In this document: piece after piece, positions 35,401-36,824 of the stretch
Layout: every line of letters begins with the position of its first letter
Numbering within the stretch: position 1 is the stretch's first letter
Source of the DNA: Intoshia linei
Taxonomy: Eukaryota; Orthonectida; Rhopaluridae
NCBI GenBank assembly: GCA_001642005.1
Contig: LWCA01000246.1
Coordinates: 1 to 36,824, forward strand
Reading direction: 5' to 3'
DNA: 36,824 nt
Notes under the pieces: generated by a model
Seen by the model: the letters and a program-made list of their open reading frames with translations, nothing else
The model's database searches: none
Told to the model about the DNA's origin: nothing
Position numbers and translations under genes: made by a program

Positions 35401-36541
35401 ATAATACATTTTACAAAAATATAAATTTTTTGTTTATCCCACGAAAAAAAGCCTCAGAGTATAGTAGATTCGGCTCTGATATAGTCAATCCCTGCATCTA
35501 AATAAGTATGGCTATAGTGGGTTCAATGAATCATCAATCATTTTGAGGAATCATTGACACCAAAAAAAACTTGACTTGCATTAATTTGAGTCTAATATAT
35601 TAGAAAATGATTTTTTAGGCTCCAGATATATTTTATTCATTTAATGTATACCAACCTAACTTAAGGGAAAAATCCCCTTTTTCCAATATTTTCTTCAAAA
35701 ATCCGATTTTACCAAACTTTATGGCAACAACTTCTTAATCCAAATCCCAAAACAAAAAATCCAATTTTACCAATCTAACTTAAAGGGAAAATTCCCTTTT
35801 TCATATATTTTTTTCAAAAATCCAATTTTACCAATCTAACTTAAGGGGAAAATCCCCTTTTTTCCATATTTTTTTTTAAAAATCCAATTATACCGACTTA
35901 TCTTAAGGGAAACAACACATTTTTTAAATATTTTCTTCAAAAATCCGATTTTACCAACCTAAATTAAAAGAAAAATCACCTTTTTCCAATATTTTTTTTG
36001 AAAAACAGATTTTAGCAAAAATCTTATCAGAAAAAACATTTAATTTTTTACTAAATGTTATATACTTCATGTTTCCTTTGTGGTTAAAAGAAATAAATAT
36101 TTTGAAAATGGAGGTCCGTACACTATTTGAATCGAGAACCACTAGCTGGAAGGAACGTAAAATATTTAGTAAATTGAAATTTAAACAAAATTTTATTCAT
36201 TTTTAGAATACAGTACTTAAAATCTAACTTATTTTTTAAACTCAAGTATTATTAGTAGTAAAATACCTTTCCAGTCGAATTTGCAAACGTTGAACAACAA
36301 ATTAATCCAACCTTTTTATTGCAAGTTTTAATAGAATATATATAGTCGGAAGACCGATTTAAAAATTTCTCAAGTTTACAAATTTGGTCGACATCATTCA
36401 TGGCAACAGATTGGATACATCTACTTTTTAATACTAATTGAATTTAACCAAAAACCGTTTTAACATGTCAGATCCAATTTTCTGTTTTTCCAGAGATTTA
36501 TCATTTAAAAATGGATAAATTTTGTCAAATATTACGTCCAT
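29494..36541 (-). CDS. VAC14: VAC14, scaffold of the PIKfyve-Fig4 phosphoinositide complex, complete 13-exon gene
   Basis: Minus-strand exons: 36541-36456, 36420-36267, 35207-35028, 34987-34925, 34418-34311, 33994-33781, 32545-32405, 32364-32174, 32018-31807, 31568-31262, 30033-29909, 29874-29792, 29753-29494; all phases agree, 707 residues (human about 780). VAC14 is a HEAT-repeat scaffold on endosome/lysosome membranes that binds PIKfyve and Fig4 to control PI(3,5)P2. Supporting blocks in order: KKVGLICCSTFANSTGK, SLGDTDSMVRFLGSETLFNI, RIYSKDYKSKCCILNW, YLPQFLDGI, IILHCQND, LSPILSCLYNE, GAVAVLAQIS, FASYMTADVVYMYL, and the C-terminal Fig4-binding end with IRLDLLNVDKSRD and LLIIPQS. Exon 10 holds about 65 residues with no clear counterpart in vertebrate VAC14. 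An alternative exon 7 donor 11 bp earlier would also keep phase. Confidence 0.9.
30034..31261 (-). other. VAC14 intron 10, rich in dispersed repeats
   Basis: A 1,228-bp intron. About 30780-31145 carries ttttaccaatct/aaaaatcc units and a tail (catgtttcctttggggtcc) shared with 36070-36115, so both introns received the same element type. Near 30605-30655 a ggtcccgatggg...ggtcgaaaactat block looks hAT-derived. Confidence 0.6.
32546..33780 (-). other. VAC14 intron 6 containing a repeat family A copy
   Basis: A 1,235-bp intron. About 32795-33330 is the longest family A copy in the window: cgcgatttttgtttg at the left, ccccagttgtccctc in the middle, gatagagcttatacc at the right. The rest is AT-rich without features. 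Confidence 0.7.
33995..34310 (-). other. VAC14 intron 5, no features recognised
   Basis: A 316-bp intron between the exon ending ILNW and the exon starting IITLDG. Overlapping minus-strand ORFs here do not align with VAC14 and are taken as intronic. Confidence 0.6.
34419..34924 (-). other. VAC14 intron 4, no features recognised
   Basis: A 506-bp AT-rich intron between the exons ending STLK and starting SIIAQQP. The joined text aligns with vertebrate VAC14 without a gap, so no exon is expected here. Confidence 0.6.
35208..36266 (-). other. VAC14 intron 2, containing a hAT-like end and a tandem array
   Basis: A 1,059-bp intron. It contains the 61-bp tandem array (35650-36015) and, at about 36120-36145, a hAT-like right terminus (tttgaatcgagaaccactag). 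The corresponding left end is not identified. Confidence 0.6.
35650..36015. repeat. ~61-bp tandem repeat array with ~30-bp half-units
   Basis: The block ccaa(t/c)ctaacttaaggg recurs at about 35651, 35770, 35831, 35893 and 35954, spacings 119, 61, 62 and 61. Each unit alternates a ttaaggg-aaaatcccc half and a tttttccaatatttttt-caaaaatcc half, both starting from (t)accaa-like sequence. The same half-units occur scattered at 4.0, 12.6, 13.5, 18.5, 28.6 and 30.9 kb. Confidence 0.75.
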
Positions 36542-36824
36542 AATAAAAATAATTGATTATGAAAATTAAATTAAATTTAATTTTAACAATATTTAATTTG
36601 ATCAATCACTTTATTTTCCCAGTATTAATGTTACGGTGCGTAATACGCATAATAGCCATACGCAGTGTGTATGGCTCACCTGGTGAGCTAGATTTTAGTA
36701 GCCTAGTAACGTAATGAGGTGTATAACTCATAAAAATTAAATTATAAGTATATTCTTCAACTAAGTAATTATTAGAGTCGACAAATGCAATTTTTTATGG
36801 CACTAAAAAATTTCTAGCACTAAA
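36542..36824 (-). promoter_or_regulatory. Upstream region of VAC14 with a palindrome cluster
   Basis: Holds the presumed VAC14 promoter and 5' UTR. Between 36637 and 36688, three inverted repeats abut: tgcgta-a-tacgca (36637-36649), ccatac-N7-gtatgg (36656-36674) and gctcacc-t-ggtgagc (36674-36688, containing the E-box CACCTG). This stretch is GC-richer than its surroundings. Function is unknown. Confidence 0.5.

Noticed and set aside
35650-36015. Regularly spaced repeats resembling a CRISPR array
   Set aside because: Repeats are diverged, both halves of each unit repeat, there are no unique spacers, no cas genes, and the setting is an animal intron.

Overview
This is a strongly AT-rich nuclear DNA window from an animal. 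Every gene I can reconstruct is intron-split with GT-AG introns. The gene set (a neuronal CRMP, an acetylcholinesterase with the choline-site Trp, a cadherin, VAC14) is metazoan. The proteins are divergent and 21 of the 37 introns I can place are only 34-45 nt long. A derived, miniaturised or parasitic invertebrate with a nervous system would fit; an orthonectid such as Intoshia is my low-confidence guess, from overall character and not from any search.

Layout. The left edge holds the last three exons of an ABCC/MRP-type ABC transporter (574-1456, +). Next come a complete 13-exon CRMP/dihydropyrimidinase-like gene (2031-6941, +) and a small four-exon BOD1/Shg1-like gene (7105-7612, +). The latter converges on a five-exon BiP/HSPA5 gene (9767-7650, -), with 37 bp between stop codons. 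After a repeat-filled spacer comes a two-exon cadherin-like receptor whose first exon is 3.1 kb (17757-14337, -). A second long spacer (17758-23245) is all repeats and AT-rich DNA. Then follow a four-exon acetylcholinesterase (26895-23246, -), a spacer with an intact hAT-type MITE, and a complete 13-exon VAC14 gene (36541-29494, -). Many exons of CRMP, AChE and VAC14 are very short; I found them by homology and by reading-phase continuity, and every exon junction listed keeps frame.

The non-coding DNA is dominated by non-autonomous DNA transposons. These include hAT-like MITEs with 8-bp target duplications (12158-12733 and 28363-28739), two elements with pogo/Tigger-like termini (20786-21124 and 23501-24035), and a 286-bp MITE (3537-3822) with its empty site preserved at a paralogous repeat (about 19570-19802). 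A dispersed low-complexity family forms a roughly 61-bp tandem array in a VAC14 intron, and another interspersed family has four copies.

Functionally the genes are unrelated housekeeping and neural genes: ER folding (BiP), PIKfyve/Fig4 lipid-kinase scaffold (VAC14), synaptic hydrolase (AChE), cytoskeletal adaptor (CRMP), adhesion (cadherin), transport (ABCC). I see no operon-like pathway and no convincing new multi-gene system. The most interesting points are the constrained mini-introns, the cluster of ACGTG boxes upstream of BiP, the transposon-built introns and the palindrome cluster upstream of VAC14.
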